From contig NZ_BJXB01000003.1 in assembly GCF_007990775.1 (NCBI RefSeq), forward strand, positions 62,001 to 126,000: a DNA stretch of 64,000 nt. Direction: 5' to 3'. The notes beneath the pieces are model-generated. The model was not told the DNA's origin. It made no database searches and saw only the letters and a list, made by a program, of their open reading frames with translations. Shown here one piece after another: positions 9,431 to 18,678 of this stretch (positions are counted from its first letter, which is position 1; each line of letters opens with the position of its first letter). This DNA is from Deinococcus cellulosilyticus NBRC 106333 = KACC 11606 (GTDB lineage Bacteria; Deinococcota; Deinococci; Deinococcales; Deinococcaceae). A program made the position numbers and the translations under genes.

Positions 9431-10255
9431 ATGAACGGGACCCGCACAGACCTCCTGACCATCAGTGCCTTTGCCCGCATGACCCGCCTGTCCCAGAAAG
9501 CCCTCAGGCTTTACGACTCAATGGGGCTCTTGCCTCCGGTGCATGTTGATCCGCAGAGTGGTTACCGCTATTACCATGCGGAGCAGTTTCAGGACGCCCA
9601 CCTGATTGGCCTCCTGAGGCAACTGGAGATGCCCCTGAACCGCATCTTTGAGGTGCTGCAGGCCTCTGAAGATGCAAGGGCGGCCCTGGTGCGGAGTTAC
9701 TGGCGTGAAGTGGAACAGGATGTGCAGCAGAAAAAAGAGCTCGTTCAGTACCTCTCGGATGTCCTGGAGAAGAAGGAGAATCACATGTTTGAGATTCAGA
9801 CCCGCACGGTTGCTGCGGCCAAGATCATCACCATCCAGCGGCGTGTTTTTGCCAGTGAACTTCCTGCTTTCATCGATGAAAGCTTTGGGAGGCTGCAAAA
9901 GCACCTCGAGGCCTCTGGTGCTCCTTTTGCTGGAGCTCCTTTTGTGATCTATCACGGAGCTGTGAACCACGATTCGGACGGTCCTGTGGAGGTGTGCATT
10001 CCCTTCACAGGGCCTGTGGAACCTTTGGAGGGCATGAACATCCGCATTGAACCCGAACATCCCGAGGCCTACACCTCCATCACAAAGGCCCAGTGTGTGT
10101 TCCCGGAGATCCTCAAGGCTTACGACGCTGTGGCCCTCTGGCTCAGGGGGCAGGGCAAGATGTGCAGCCACCTGTCTTCCAGAGAGGTGTATTTCGAGAA
10201 CTGGGACACTGCAGGGCCAGATGATCTGGTCTGTGACATTGCGTACCCGTATTGA
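9431..10255 (+). CDS. MerR-family regulator with GyrI-like effector domain
   Basis: This 274-residue protein is built like BmrR. Residues about 9-75 are a winged-helix MerR domain (LTISAFARMTRLSQKALRLY, then GYRYYHAEQF), residues about 80-120 a dimerisation coiled coil (REVEQDVQQKKELVQYLSDV) and residues about 120-274 a GyrI-like small-molecule binding domain. Such proteins sense lipophilic cations or drugs and underwind long-spacer promoters to activate them. The upstream spacer is 19 bp, consistent with autoregulation. No efflux pump adjoins it, so its target may be elsewhere. Confidence 0.9.
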   Translation: MNGTRTDLLTISAFARMTRLSQKALRLYDSMGLLPPVHVDPQSGYRYYHAEQFQDAHLIGLLRQLEMPLNRIFEVLQASEDARAALVRSYWREVEQDVQQKKELVQYLSDVLEKKENHMFEIQTRTVAAAKIITIQRRVFASELPAFIDESFGRLQKHLEASGAPFAGAPFVIYHGAVNHDSDGPVEVCIPFTGPVEPLEGMNIRIEPEHPEAYTSITKAQCVFPEILKAYDAVALWLRGQGKMCSHLSSREVYFENWDTAGPDDLVCDIAYPY

Positions 10256-10303
10256 TGAATTGGGGCGAGGCAGCGACCCGCCCCTACATGAATGGACCTG
10301 TGC

Positions 10304-11692
10304 TCAATCCCAGTTTTCCAGCACTTCCCGGAGCCTGTGGATGCCGTCTTTCAGGGTCTGGGGGTCAACGGAGCCGAAACTCATGCGGATGAAGTCCCCA
10401 TTGGGCTCTGCCGGGAAGTACACGTTTCCGCACACCACAATCACCCCGTTGCGTTCTGCAGCGCGGGTGAATTCTTCTGCCCTGATGCCCTCGGGAAGCC
10501 GGAGCCACATGTGCACCCCTCCGGTGGGGTTGGTGTAGGGGGTGAGGCCAGGGATGTGCCGGAGCTCCTGCAGGGCGATGTTGCGGCGGTATTTGAGTTC
10601 CTGATGAAGCTTTTTCAGGTGTTTGGGCCATGCAGGGCTGGTGAGAAGGTGCAGGGCAGCTTCCTGCAGCAATCGGCTGACAAACAGCCCATCCACCACG
10701 CTCATGGAGTGGATTCTGGCTCTGGCTGCTCCTTTGGCAATCACCGCGCCCACACGCATGCTGGGGGCCACACTCTTGGTGAGGGACCTCAGGTACACCA
10801 CGTGGTTTTCGTTTTCACTGACCAGGGGTGGGGGAGGGGTGCCCTCAAACGTCAGACCATGCAAGTAATCGTCCTCCACAATGAACGCCTGGTATTTCTC
10901 AGCGATTTCCAGCACCCGTTTTCTGCGGTACGGGCTGAGGGTGGCTCCACTGGGGTTGGCGTGCCTGGGCTGGGTGTAGAACACCTTGGCCCCGGACTTC
11001 TGGAATGCAGACTCCAGAAATTCGGGAATCACCCCCTGCGCGTCACTGGGGACAGGGATGGGGTTCACTTTGTTGGACCGCATGATGGCGAGGGCACCCA
11101 GGTAGGTGGGGGATTCCACCAGCACGTTCTGTCCAGGTTCGGTGAGGGCACTGAAGATGGTGGACAGGGCCGCCTGCCCGCCGGAGACAATCTGCACGTC
11201 TGCGGCCCGCACGTACCCGCCTGCCTCGTGGGCAAACCAGGCCCGCAGTTCCTCAATTCCCTCCGTGGGGGCCCAGCCCCACACGGTGGGTTTGCGCATC
11301 ACAGCTTTGAGACTGGTCTGCAATGCTTCCACAGCCTGCAGCTCAGGGTCAAGATAGCCTGATTGCAGGGGGATGCAGCCGCTGGGAACATTGGCCATGA
11401 ATTCCCGCAGGTTGTCTCCGGGGTGGTAGCGGCTGCCCAGGGTGATTTCCTGCCATGCGGTGGGTTTGGTTTCCCTGCGCTGCACCGGATCTGCAACGAA
11501 AGTCCCGCTGCCAGTCTTGGTGACAATTTTTCCTTCAAGCGCCAGGGCTTTGAGCGCCTTGTTGATGGTGATGGGGCTGGCCTGAAACTGCTCCATCAGG
11601 TCCCGCACGGTGGGGAGTTTCTCGCCAGCCTGACGGTTCTGGATATCATCTTTGAGTGCGTTCAGGATTCGATCTAGACTGGACTTTGACAT
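10304..11692 (-). CDS. MocR-type (GntR/aminotransferase) transcriptional regulator
   Basis: This 462-residue protein has an N-terminal GntR winged helix (residues about 5-70, with KLPTVRDLMEQFQASPITIN) and a C-terminal class-I aminotransferase fold (about 90-460). The fold keeps VESPTYLGA, the NPSG motif at 246-249 and the likely PLP-linking Lys306 in SLTKSVAPSMRVG. MocR regulators bind PLP or amino-acid derivatives and often control an adjacent, divergent gene. Here that is an EamA transporter, and the shared intergenic region holds three copies of an octamer. Its start codon overlaps the -35 of the transporter promoter. Confidence 0.93.
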   Translation of the reverse strand: MSKSSLDRILNALKDDIQNRQAGEKLPTVRDLMEQFQASPITINKALKALALEGKIVTKTGSGTFVADPVQRRETKPTAWQEITLGSRYHPGDNLREFMANVPSGCIPLQSGYLDPELQAVEALQTSLKAVMRKPTVWGWAPTEGIEELRAWFAHEAGGYVRAADVQIVSGGQAALSTIFSALTEPGQNVLVESPTYLGALAIMRSNKVNPIPVPSDAQGVIPEFLESAFQKSGAKVFYTQPRHANPSGATLSPYRRKRVLEIAEKYQAFIVEDDYLHGLTFEGTPPPPLVSENENHVVYLRSLTKSVAPSMRVGAVIAKGAARARIHSMSVVDGLFVSRLLQEAALHLLTSPAWPKHLKKLHQELKYRRNIALQELRHIPGLTPYTNPTGGVHMWLRLPEGIRAEEFTRAAERNGVIVVCGNVYFPAEPNGDFIRMSFGSVDPQTLKDGIHRLREVLENWD

Positions 11693-11792
11693 GGGTTTCC
11701 CTCAATTGTTATCATAATCCATGAAAGAGACCGATAACAATACCCTGTATTTACAAGGTCAGCTACAAGTGTTATCCAAAGAGGTGTACGGG
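11686..11792. promoter_or_regulatory. Divergent promoters and putative MocR operators
   Basis: Plus strand: TTGACA (11686-11691), 18-bp spacer, TATCAT (11710-11715). Minus strand: TTGTTA, 18-bp spacer, TATGAT, followed by GAGGG and the mocR ATG. The octamer K-TGTTATC occurs at 11706-11713 (TTGTTATC), inverted at 11733-11740 (GATAACAA) and as GTGTTATC at 11769-11776. The copies overlap or flank both promoters, as expected for an operator set. This reading moves the transporter start to 11793. Confidence 0.6.
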
Positions 11793-12638
11793 ATGCTGCT
11801 GGCTTTCCTGGGGGTGCTGATTTTCAGCTGGACCCTCCCGGCCTCCCGCTTTGCCGCTCCAGAAATGGGAGGTCTGGCTGTTGGGGTCTTTCGCAACCTG
11901 ATTGGAGCCGCTGTTGCTGTTGTCGTTCTCATTGTTGCAAAAGAAAAATTTCCTGCCCGACAGCACTGGAAGAGCATCATCCTGGCCACCATCGGTACGG
12001 TGGGATTCGGGACCAGTGTGGCCATCGCCATGAAAGACCTGCCCTCTGCTCACGGTGCCGTGGTGATCGCTGTGATTCCCCTGACCACTGCCCTGCTGGC
12101 TGTGCTGAGGGCCAAAGAGCGCCCACCGCTGAATTTCTGGATTGGTATTGTGGTCGGGTGCAGCACCGTGGTCACCTTCCTGATCAGCCAGAACGGAGGA
12201 AGCCTGAAATTCCACCCTGCAGACCTCTGGCTCCTGGCTGCGCTGGTGTTCTCTGCTTTCACCTACGTTGAAGGTGCCAAAGTGACCCGTCACATGCCTG
12301 GTTGGAAAGTGGTGTCCTGGATTCTGGTCTTCACCCTCCCGGTGATCCTGCCTGCCAGCATCTACATGCTGGTTCAGAACCCCCAGATCCTCAATCTCAC
12401 CCCCATTGCATGGGGAGGTCTGCTCTATGTTGCTCTCTTCAGCGCCTACCTCGGATTTTTTCCCTGGTACCACAGCTTCACGCTGGTGGGCATTTCCAGG
12501 GCCGGAGTCATCCAGTTGTTGCAACCCCTGATGACTTTTGTGTGGGGAGCCCTCTTTCTGGGAGAACAACTCACGCCAGCCATCCTGATCGCTGGGGCAG
12601 TGGTGCTTGGGAGCACGGTGCTCTGCTGGAAGAAGTAG
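11793..12638 (+). CDS. EamA/DMT-family transporter
   Basis: A ten-helix drug/metabolite transporter with two EamA repeats (about residues 1-130 and 140-280). The first hydrophobic helix starts at MLLAFLGVLIFSW, and the second repeat ends ISRAGVIQLLQPLMTFVWGALFLGEQL, typical of EamA proteins. I prefer ATG 11793 (281 residues) because GAGGTG lies 6 nt upstream and the 24 extra residues from the in-frame ATG at 11721 are polar and overlap operator repeats; if 11721 is right the protein has 305 residues. Divergent from a MocR regulator, it probably exports an amino acid or related amine, but the substrate is inference. Confidence 0.88.
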   Translation: MLLAFLGVLIFSWTLPASRFAAPEMGGLAVGVFRNLIGAAVAVVVLIVAKEKFPARQHWKSIILATIGTVGFGTSVAIAMKDLPSAHGAVVIAVIPLTTALLAVLRAKERPPLNFWIGIVVGCSTVVTFLISQNGGSLKFHPADLWLLAALVFSAFTYVEGAKVTRHMPGWKVVSWILVFTLPVILPASIYMLVQNPQILNLTPIAWGGLLYVALFSAYLGFFPWYHSFTLVGISRAGVIQLLQPLMTFVWGALFLGEQLTPAILIAGAVVLGSTVLCWKK

Positions 12639-12649
12639 GGCGAGCGTTC

Positions 12650-12689
12650 AGCAAATAAAGCCAGAGCTTGATCTCTGGCTTTATTTGCT
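12650..12689. terminator. Bidirectional intrinsic terminator
   Basis: A 17-bp stem (12650-12666 with 12673-12689) around loop CTTGAT lies between the EamA gene and the convergent secreted-protein gene. The right arm includes the stop codon of the minus-strand gene. Confidence 0.9.
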
Positions 12690-13304
12690 TTTCAAAGGAT
12701 CTGTCATGATGACAGGTTTCTGGCTGTCTGGACCATGCCAGTTGAAGCGGGCAACGAATGTGCCACAGCGGTCCTCCTGTCCTGCGTAGGCAAAAGTGGA
12801 ATCGAAACGGGTGCGGGCGATCTGGGCCACAGAGAGGTTGAGGTTCCCACAGCCTTTTCGCGGCGGAATCTGAAAGCGGACAGGTACACTTTTGCCTGTT
12901 CGCAGGTTCACACGGGTTCCTTCCACGCTGAGGAAGGACATTCCTGCCATGTGGGTCACCTCATTGAGCAGCAGTTCACCCTGCCCCACAGCCACGGGCA
13001 GGCCGTAAACCCTGAAAAGCAACCGTCCTGTCCACTTGTCGAACCCATCTGTAAAGCACACCATCGCATTTTGTGAACTGCAGGAGGACAGATAAACCAC
13101 CCGACCTGCCAGCTGAAATCGAGGCAAAAGTGGTCCAGGGCCAAAGCTGGTGGTGGGAGGAAGGCCGTCTGCAGGACTTTTCCACAAGACTTTGGTTCCA
13201 AGTTTTGCTGTGAGCACCTTGTGGTCAAGGGAGACCTGCAAAGAGGTTGCATGTGCCATGACTCCAAACAACACCATTCCCAGCAACACCAGATGAAAAA
13301 GCAT
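12681..13304 (-). CDS. Secreted protein of unknown function
   Basis: A 207-residue protein with a signal peptide (MLFHLVLLGMVLFGVMAHA). The mature part is beta-rich and holds several cysteines (CSSQNAMVCF, KGCGNLNL, EDRCGTF) that may form disulfides. I recognise no family. It is flanked by terminators on both sides and seems to be a single-gene unit. A Deinococcus-restricted exported protein is the safest description. Confidence 0.65.
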   Translation of the reverse strand: MLFHLVLLGMVLFGVMAHATSLQVSLDHKVLTAKLGTKVLWKSPADGLPPTTSFGPGPLLPRFQLAGRVVYLSSCSSQNAMVCFTDGFDKWTGRLLFRVYGLPVAVGQGELLLNEVTHMAGMSFLSVEGTRVNLRTGKSVPVRFQIPPRKGCGNLNLSVAQIARTRFDSTFAYAGQEDRCGTFVARFNWHGPDSQKPVIMTDPLKSK

Positions 13305-13395
13305 CTTGCCTGAATTGTGAGGGTCTGGGTATGAGTCTGGTGAGCCGATGACGGCTCAAAGCCTCAGGTCAAACCCCTTTGAACACAACAGAAAT

Positions 13396-13426
13396 TTCCC
13401 GGGTCGCTCATCGAGCGACCCGGGAA
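13396..13426 (-). terminator. Intrinsic terminator of the Ig-repeat lipoprotein gene
   Basis: A 14-bp GC-rich stem (13396-13409 with 13413-13426, loop ATC) lies 28 nt beyond the stop codon; the minus-strand transcript continues with a short U-containing tail. Confidence 0.75.
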
Positions 13427-13453
13427 TCAACCTGCCTTCTTGCTGATCCTGAA

Positions 13454-16216
13454 TCAGAAGGGCAGCTTGATTGAGAAGAGAGGGTGGTTTGTGTTCGGTC
13501 TGAGCATCTGTTTGTCCGAACCCTGCTGTTTTGCAAAGGAAGACAGGCTGTTCATCTGGGGACCACTGGAGGGGGCAGGCCACCACAGGAGATCCTTGGG
13601 TACAGCCTGCAATCCTTCCAGAGCAATCTCAAAAGGACTGGTGTTCACCAGGGTGGCCTTCAAAAGGTTCCAGCCCTGATTCAGGAACACATTGTAGGTC
13701 AGCAGCGACCCGCCACAGCTCAAGGTACCCGTGAGCAGCACTTTGCGATCCGCAAAAGCAGGAATGTACTGGTTGCTTCCCACTGCAGGCATGCCTGCAA
13801 AAGGACTGGTGTTTGCTCCCGCCAGTCCGCGCAGGCCAGAAGACCCGGGAGTGAACAGTCCGGTGTTCATGAAGCCTCCCAGAGCACCAGGATCACCGAG
13901 CTGGAAATCGCCTGTGCATCCCGTTGACAGGAGAGCAAGGGGCTGCATCAAGTCCTTGGCTGGTGTGGGCAAAGTGGCACTGAATTTGCCCTGTTCATTG
14001 ATCGGCACTTCGACCAGCGGGGTGCCGTTGCTGAAATTCCCGTACAGGGTTCCCGAGAACATGAAACGTACATGGGTGCCCAGTTCAGGCTTCCAGTCCA
14101 CCACCTGCTGGTCTGTGAGCACCGAAGTGCCACTGGTGGGAGGGGTCACGGGAGCACTCAGCCACCATTTGAGATCTGCAGGAACACTGGTGGTGCTGGT
14201 GAAGCTGACCTCCAGGGGACCGGTGTAAGTGACAGCCACCAGGTTCCAGCCTTTCTTCAAATGAACGTCATAGGTTTCCTTCTCATAAGGGTAAAAGGTG
14301 GGGGGCTGGCAGTTGACCGTACCTGTGAAGGTCACATCCTGATCGGCATAGAAGGGAATATAGCCGGTGCCTCCCAGATTGGGTTGCTTGACCGTGCTGG
14401 CCCAGATGGCGATGGGCTGAGAAGCCCCTTCAAGGAGCACACTGGTGTTCAGGGTGGCCACCAGAACTTCTGGATCGGTGACTTTGACGTCAGAGGTGCA
14501 TTCTGCAGGGAAAGTGGGGGTTCCCAGGGCAGCCAGTTGGCTGCTCGCAGGAGCAGGCAGGTCCAGAGAGAACTTGCCCTGGGCATTCACAGCACCGGAA
14601 GAAAGGGGAGAAGGTGGATCTTTGCGCGAAGAGACCTCTCCAAGCACCTTGCCTGTGAGACCTGCATCTGCAGGCCACTCCTGGATTTGCTGGTCGTAAA
14701 AGCCTTTCAGGGCTTCAATTTTCACGGTAGAAGTCACCTGCACCCCATTGCTGGATGCCAGACGGCCTGCAGTGTCGAACACCTTTGCGGTGTAATTGAA
14801 CGTGCCCTCGCTGGAAATCCACTCTTCCAGGGTGTAGGGGGCAGAGGGGTCCGTGGCAACCAGCGTGCCATCCTTGTAGAACTCCACCTTGCTGACCCCA
14901 ACATTGTCCTGTGCATCGGCAGTGAGCACCAGTTGTCCTGCTTCATTGAAGGTGGTCTGGTTGGCCTGCAGGGTGATGGTGGGATCGGTCAGGTCAGGAA
15001 TGTTGACATCAACCATCAGGGGTTCATCGCTGCCAGACAGGTTCTGGGCATCAAAAGCCACGGCATGGTAAATGAAGCTGTTTTTGACCCCCTCGGTCTC
15101 AAAAGCTTCAGTGTATTCATAAGGAGCAGTGAGGTCCTCTGCAACCTGCAGGCCATCCTTGTAGAACTCCACCTTGCTGACCCCAACATTGTCCTGTGCC
15201 GCGACCGTCAGTTTGAGGGTGCCTTTCCCTGTGAATTCCGTCTGGTTGGCCTGCAATTCCATGGTGGGAGGGGTCTGATCCGGGATGTCCACCACAACCT
15301 TCACAGGCTGGCTGCTGGTGGCATTGTTGTGAGCGTCATACACCCTGGCGATGTAATTGGCGTTGGACTGCAGCGGATCAATTTCAAAGGCCTCGGTGTA
15401 CTCAAAAGGTGCGGTGAGGTCTTCAGCAACCTTCTTGCCATCTTTGTAAAACTCCACCCGGGACAGCATCAGGTTGTCCTGGGCAGTGGCCGTCAACCTG
15501 AGGGTGCCTTTGTCTTTGAACACCGTGGAATTGGCCGTCAATTGCACCTCAGCAGGAGGGGTCTGGTCAGGAAGATTGACCAGCACTTTGACGGTTTGAC
15601 TGTTGCTGCTGTTGCTGGCGGTGTCCACCACACGGGCGTGGTAGCTGAAGTTCCCTGCCAGGCCTTCGGTTTCAAAGGCTTCGGTGTACTCAAAAGGTGC
15701 AGTGAGGTCCTCTGCAACTTTCTGACCGTCCTTGTAAAACTCCACCTTGCTGACGCCCACATTGTCCTGCGCAGTGGCCGTCAGTTTGAGGGTGCCTTTC
15801 CCGGTGAAAATCGTAGTGCTGGCAACCAGATTCACTGTGGGTGCAGTGCTGTCGTGGATGTTGACATCCACCTTCACAGCATTGCTGAGCCCCACATTTT
15901 TGCTGGCATCCTGCGCCTTGGCAGAGTACGTGGAACTGAAAACCACCCCATCGGTTTCGAAAGCTTCAGTGTATTCGTAAGGGGCCTGGGTGTCGGTGAA
16001 GACCAGTTTGCCATCCTTGTAGAATTCGACGTGGGTGACTTTGCCCCGGTCATCGCTGGTTTCTGCGGTGATCTTCAGGGTTTGCTTGCTGGTGATTTTC
16101 GTGCTGCTGGCATTGATCTTGATGGAAGGGGCCACCACATCGGGCACAGGAGTGCTTGCGCAGGCGGCGAGCAAAAGGGCCACAGAGGGTCCCATCAGCT
16201 GTTTCAGGTTCTTCAT
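13454..16216 (-). CDS. Lipoprotein with five Big_7-type Ig repeats and a duplicated C-terminal module
   Basis: A 920-residue lipoprotein (lipobox LLLAAC, Cys19). Residues about 30-455 hold five tandem repeats of about 85 residues with the Big_7 (PF17957) signature V-E-F-Y-K-D-G and APYEYTEAFE. The remaining 460 residues contain two copies of an unrecognised module, each with an acidic core, a cysteine pair and the ending GWNL...DL-x-WW. I start it at ATG 16216 (GGAGAG upstream), where the lipobox fits; an upstream in-frame ATG at 16270 would displace it. It lies downstream of a paralogue with the same repeat type. A surface adhesion or scaffold role is inferred. Confidence 0.85.
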   Translation of the reverse strand: MKNLKQLMGPSVALLLAACASTPVPDVVAPSIKINASSTKITSKQTLKITAETSDDRGKVTHVEFYKDGKLVFTDTQAPYEYTEAFETDGVVFSSTYSAKAQDASKNVGLSNAVKVDVNIHDSTAPTVNLVASTTIFTGKGTLKLTATAQDNVGVSKVEFYKDGQKVAEDLTAPFEYTEAFETEGLAGNFSYHARVVDTASNSSNSQTVKVLVNLPDQTPPAEVQLTANSTVFKDKGTLRLTATAQDNLMLSRVEFYKDGKKVAEDLTAPFEYTEAFEIDPLQSNANYIARVYDAHNNATSSQPVKVVVDIPDQTPPTMELQANQTEFTGKGTLKLTVAAQDNVGVSKVEFYKDGLQVAEDLTAPYEYTEAFETEGVKNSFIYHAVAFDAQNLSGSDEPLMVDVNIPDLTDPTITLQANQTTFNEAGQLVLTADAQDNVGVSKVEFYKDGTLVATDPSAPYTLEEWISSEGTFNYTAKVFDTAGRLASSNGVQVTSTVKIEALKGFYDQQIQEWPADAGLTGKVLGEVSSRKDPPSPLSSGAVNAQGKFSLDLPAPASSQLAALGTPTFPAECTSDVKVTDPEVLVATLNTSVLLEGASQPIAIWASTVKQPNLGGTGYIPFYADQDVTFTGTVNCQPPTFYPYEKETYDVHLKKGWNLVAVTYTGPLEVSFTSTTSVPADLKWWLSAPVTPPTSGTSVLTDQQVVDWKPELGTHVRFMFSGTLYGNFSNGTPLVEVPINEQGKFSATLPTPAKDLMQPLALLSTGCTGDFQLGDPGALGGFMNTGLFTPGSSGLRGLAGANTSPFAGMPAVGSNQYIPAFADRKVLLTGTLSCGGSLLTYNVFLNQGWNLLKATLVNTSPFEIALEGLQAVPKDLLWWPAPSSGPQMNSLSSFAKQQGSDKQMLRPNTNHPLFSIKLPF

Positions 16217-16306
16217 TTTCTCTCCAGTGCCAGACGTCTCAGAACAGAGGCCCACAGAAGGCTTGATCATCTGGCGGTTGTTGTGCGAGGTCTGAAAGTT
16301 AAAGGA

Positions 16307-16336
16307 TGCCTGCGCCAGAGGATTTCAGCGCAGGCA
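16307..16336 (-). terminator. Intrinsic terminator between the two Ig-repeat genes
   Basis: A 9-bp stem TGCCTGCGC / GCGCAGGCA with a 12-nt loop; the minus-strand product ends TCCTTT. The U-tract is weak, so termination may be partial. Confidence 0.55.
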
Positions 16337-16356
16337 GGATCTCACATGGATTCAGA

Positions 16357-18417
16357 TCACCAGGGGTATTCGGTGTTGATGTAGAAGGTGTTGGAGGATG
16401 CGGTCTTGCTCAGGTCGGTGTAGACCACCGCCTGATACTGGTGTGAGTTCCAGTTTCCCTGGGTCTCAAGAGGAAAAGTGTCCGTGTACTCGTAAGGGGC
16501 TGTTGCGTCTTCACCAAGCAGCACACCCCACTTGTAGAATTCCACTTTGGTGATGTTGCCCTTCTTGACTGAAGCGTTGGCTGTCAGGGTCAAGCTGCCA
16601 GGCAGCTTGATGGTAGAGCTTTCAGAACTGCTGCCCTGCAGGAGAACGGTGGGAACAGTAGGATCCATGACTTCCACAAAGGTCACCCAGTACGTGTTGG
16701 CATTGCCATGCTGGTCATAGGCCCTCACAACAAAGGGCTGGTTCCCCACCTTCGCTGGAGCATACTCAAGGCTGTAAGGAGCAGACGTATCTGTGACCAG
16801 GACCTTGTCTGTCCACCAGTCGAGCAGTTCCACCCGGGCGATGGAATCGCGGTCTTCCACCTCAACGTTCACAGTGAAGGGATCGCCCAGATAAATACGG
16901 TTGCTGCTGAAATTCACAGATTTGAATGAAGGTCCCGGATTGAAGGCAGAAGTGTACACTTCTGCCGACTGCTGGGTCAGGCCCTCTTTGTTGTACGCTC
17001 TGGCAGTAAGCACCAGATTGCCCACCTGATCTCCAGTGAGTTGCACATCTGCAGTGTAGGGGGCAGTGGCGTCGGTGCCCACCAGTTTGTCTCCCAGGTA
17101 GAACTCCACCTTCTCGATGCCACTCTCAGGGTCAAAGCTGTCGGCCTCAAGCACCAGAGGAGCGTCTTTCAGGGTGGGGACCTGACCGTCCCAGTTGCCC
17201 ACTTTCAGGGAGACCACGGGAGGTGTGCTGTCTTTGACGGTGAATGTCGCAGCAACGCTGTTCACAGCCTGGCCTCTGGTGTCAATGGCCCGGGCGATCA
17301 CCTCTTTGGGACCCACGGTGGTGGCCTGATAATTCAGGATGTAAGGCTTCTGGGTGTCTTCGCCGAGTTTGACGTCACCCTCATAAAATTCCACTTTTGC
17401 AATGCCGATGTCATCGCTGGCTGTGGCCACCAACTGGGTCACGCCAGGAGCGTCCACGATGTTGCTGTTGGCTTCCAGTTGCACTGCTGGCAGGAGGTCC
17501 ACATCCACGATCACCTTCTGGGTGTCGAAAGTGGCATCTGCTCCGTTGTAAATGCGTGCGATGTAAGCTTTGTTTCCCGAGGTGCTGACCACGTGATCCA
17601 CAGTGTAGGGAGCAGTGGTGTCTGTTCCAATCAGGGTGAGGCCTTCATAGAATTCCACCTTGCTGACATTGGTTTCAGGATCGGCCACACTGGCATTCAG
17701 GGTCACTTTGGTGGGGAACACGTTAACCAGAGATGCACTGGCTGTCAGGGTGCCCGTAGGAGGGGTGCCATCGGCCAGAATGACCAGGGCCTGACTCTGG
17801 CCCACATTTCCAGCATTGTCGGTGGCCTTGACCACGAACTGATGGACTCCAGAGGTCTGAATCTGGTAGGGGAAAACATACCCATTTCCTTTGGGAAGGG
17901 CATCACCCAGAGGGTTCTGGAGGTCGTTCGCAGCAAACACCTGCACTTTGGTGATGGTGCCATCCTGATCGCTGGCTGTGATGTTCATTTCGACCAGTTT
18001 TGGAACACTGGTGATCACCGGGGTGGCTGTGGTGGCAGCAACGGTGGGAGCATCTGGATCGGCGGTGACAATCAGTACACTTTCGGTTTTCAGACCTGCA
18101 CCGTTGGTGACACGGACTTTGAAGGTGTGCTGTCCTTTGGTGGCTATTTTGGTTTTGAAGGTGTATTTGTCTCCACTCAGGGTCGCCGTACCCAGCAGTT
18201 TGTCTCCCTCAAAGATTTCCACTTTGGAGATGGTGCTTTCTTTTTCAACGGCGACCACGGAAAATTCCACTTCAGTGTTCAATTGATTGATCAAAGTGGT
18301 GTTGCTGGAGAACGTGACTGTGGGAGGGGTGGTGTCTTTGGGCACTTGCGCTGTATTGCAAGCTGTAACGATCAGGCCCAGAGTCAGCATACTTAAGAAA
18401 GATTTAAAGGTTTTCAC
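16357..18417 (-). CDS. Lipoprotein with seven Big_7-type Ig repeats
   Basis: A 686-residue lipoprotein (MKTFKSFLSMLTLGLIVTAC, Cys20) made almost entirely of seven Ig-like repeats of about 90 residues with the Big_7 pattern VEFYEG-x-x-L-G-T-D-T-x-APY. The start codon is GTG at 18417, chosen because the signal peptide follows directly; the Shine-Dalgarno is weak. It is a tandem paralogue of the downstream 920-residue protein and may be part of the same transcript. A 36-nt hairpin (18467-18502) lies in its leader. A surface-exposed adhesive or structural role is likely but not demonstrated. Confidence 0.85.
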   Translation of the reverse strand: MKTFKSFLSMLTLGLIVTACNTAQVPKDTTPPTVTFSSNTTLINQLNTEVEFSVVAVEKESTISKVEIFEGDKLLGTATLSGDKYTFKTKIATKGQHTFKVRVTNGAGLKTESVLIVTADPDAPTVAATTATPVITSVPKLVEMNITASDQDGTITKVQVFAANDLQNPLGDALPKGNGYVFPYQIQTSGVHQFVVKATDNAGNVGQSQALVILADGTPPTGTLTASASLVNVFPTKVTLNASVADPETNVSKVEFYEGLTLIGTDTTAPYTVDHVVSTSGNKAYIARIYNGADATFDTQKVIVDVDLLPAVQLEANSNIVDAPGVTQLVATASDDIGIAKVEFYEGDVKLGEDTQKPYILNYQATTVGPKEVIARAIDTRGQAVNSVAATFTVKDSTPPVVSLKVGNWDGQVPTLKDAPLVLEADSFDPESGIEKVEFYLGDKLVGTDATAPYTADVQLTGDQVGNLVLTARAYNKEGLTQQSAEVYTSAFNPGPSFKSVNFSSNRIYLGDPFTVNVEVEDRDSIARVELLDWWTDKVLVTDTSAPYSLEYAPAKVGNQPFVVRAYDQHGNANTYWVTFVEVMDPTVPTVLLQGSSSESSTIKLPGSLTLTANASVKKGNITKVEFYKWGVLLGEDATAPYEYTDTFPLETQGNWNSHQYQAVVYTDLSKTASSNTFYINTEYPW

Positions 18418-18466
18418 AGGTTCACATCATAAATGGATTGCTCATCATTCTCAAGAGGCAAGAATA

Positions 18467-18502
18467 GACCACCTGGCCTCCTGGTGAATAAGCCAGATGG
18501 TC
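18467..18502 (-). promoter_or_regulatory. Leader hairpin of unknown function
   Basis: An 11-bp inverted repeat (GACCACCTGGC / GCCAGATGGTC, one wobble) encloses a 14-nt loop 50 nt before the GTG start of the seven-Ig lipoprotein gene. It lacks a U-tract, so it is not an obvious terminator. Confidence 0.35.
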
Positions 18503-18678
18503 TTCTCAAGGGTGGTTATTGTTAAGACAAATGTCCTTTTGTGTGTCCAAAAGCTGTTTTTCCAAATCAAATCAGCACATCCCTTCAGATGCATGTCAAA
18601 AACCTGAAACTTCTGAAGATCAATGCTCTGTCAAACAGAACAACACCAAAGCATCAAGGGACCTGCATATTTGAATTT

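Noticed and set aside
14072..16384. A 770-codon plus-strand frame opposite the Ig-repeat lipoprotein
   Set aside because: It follows the repeats of the minus-strand gene and has no domain of its own.
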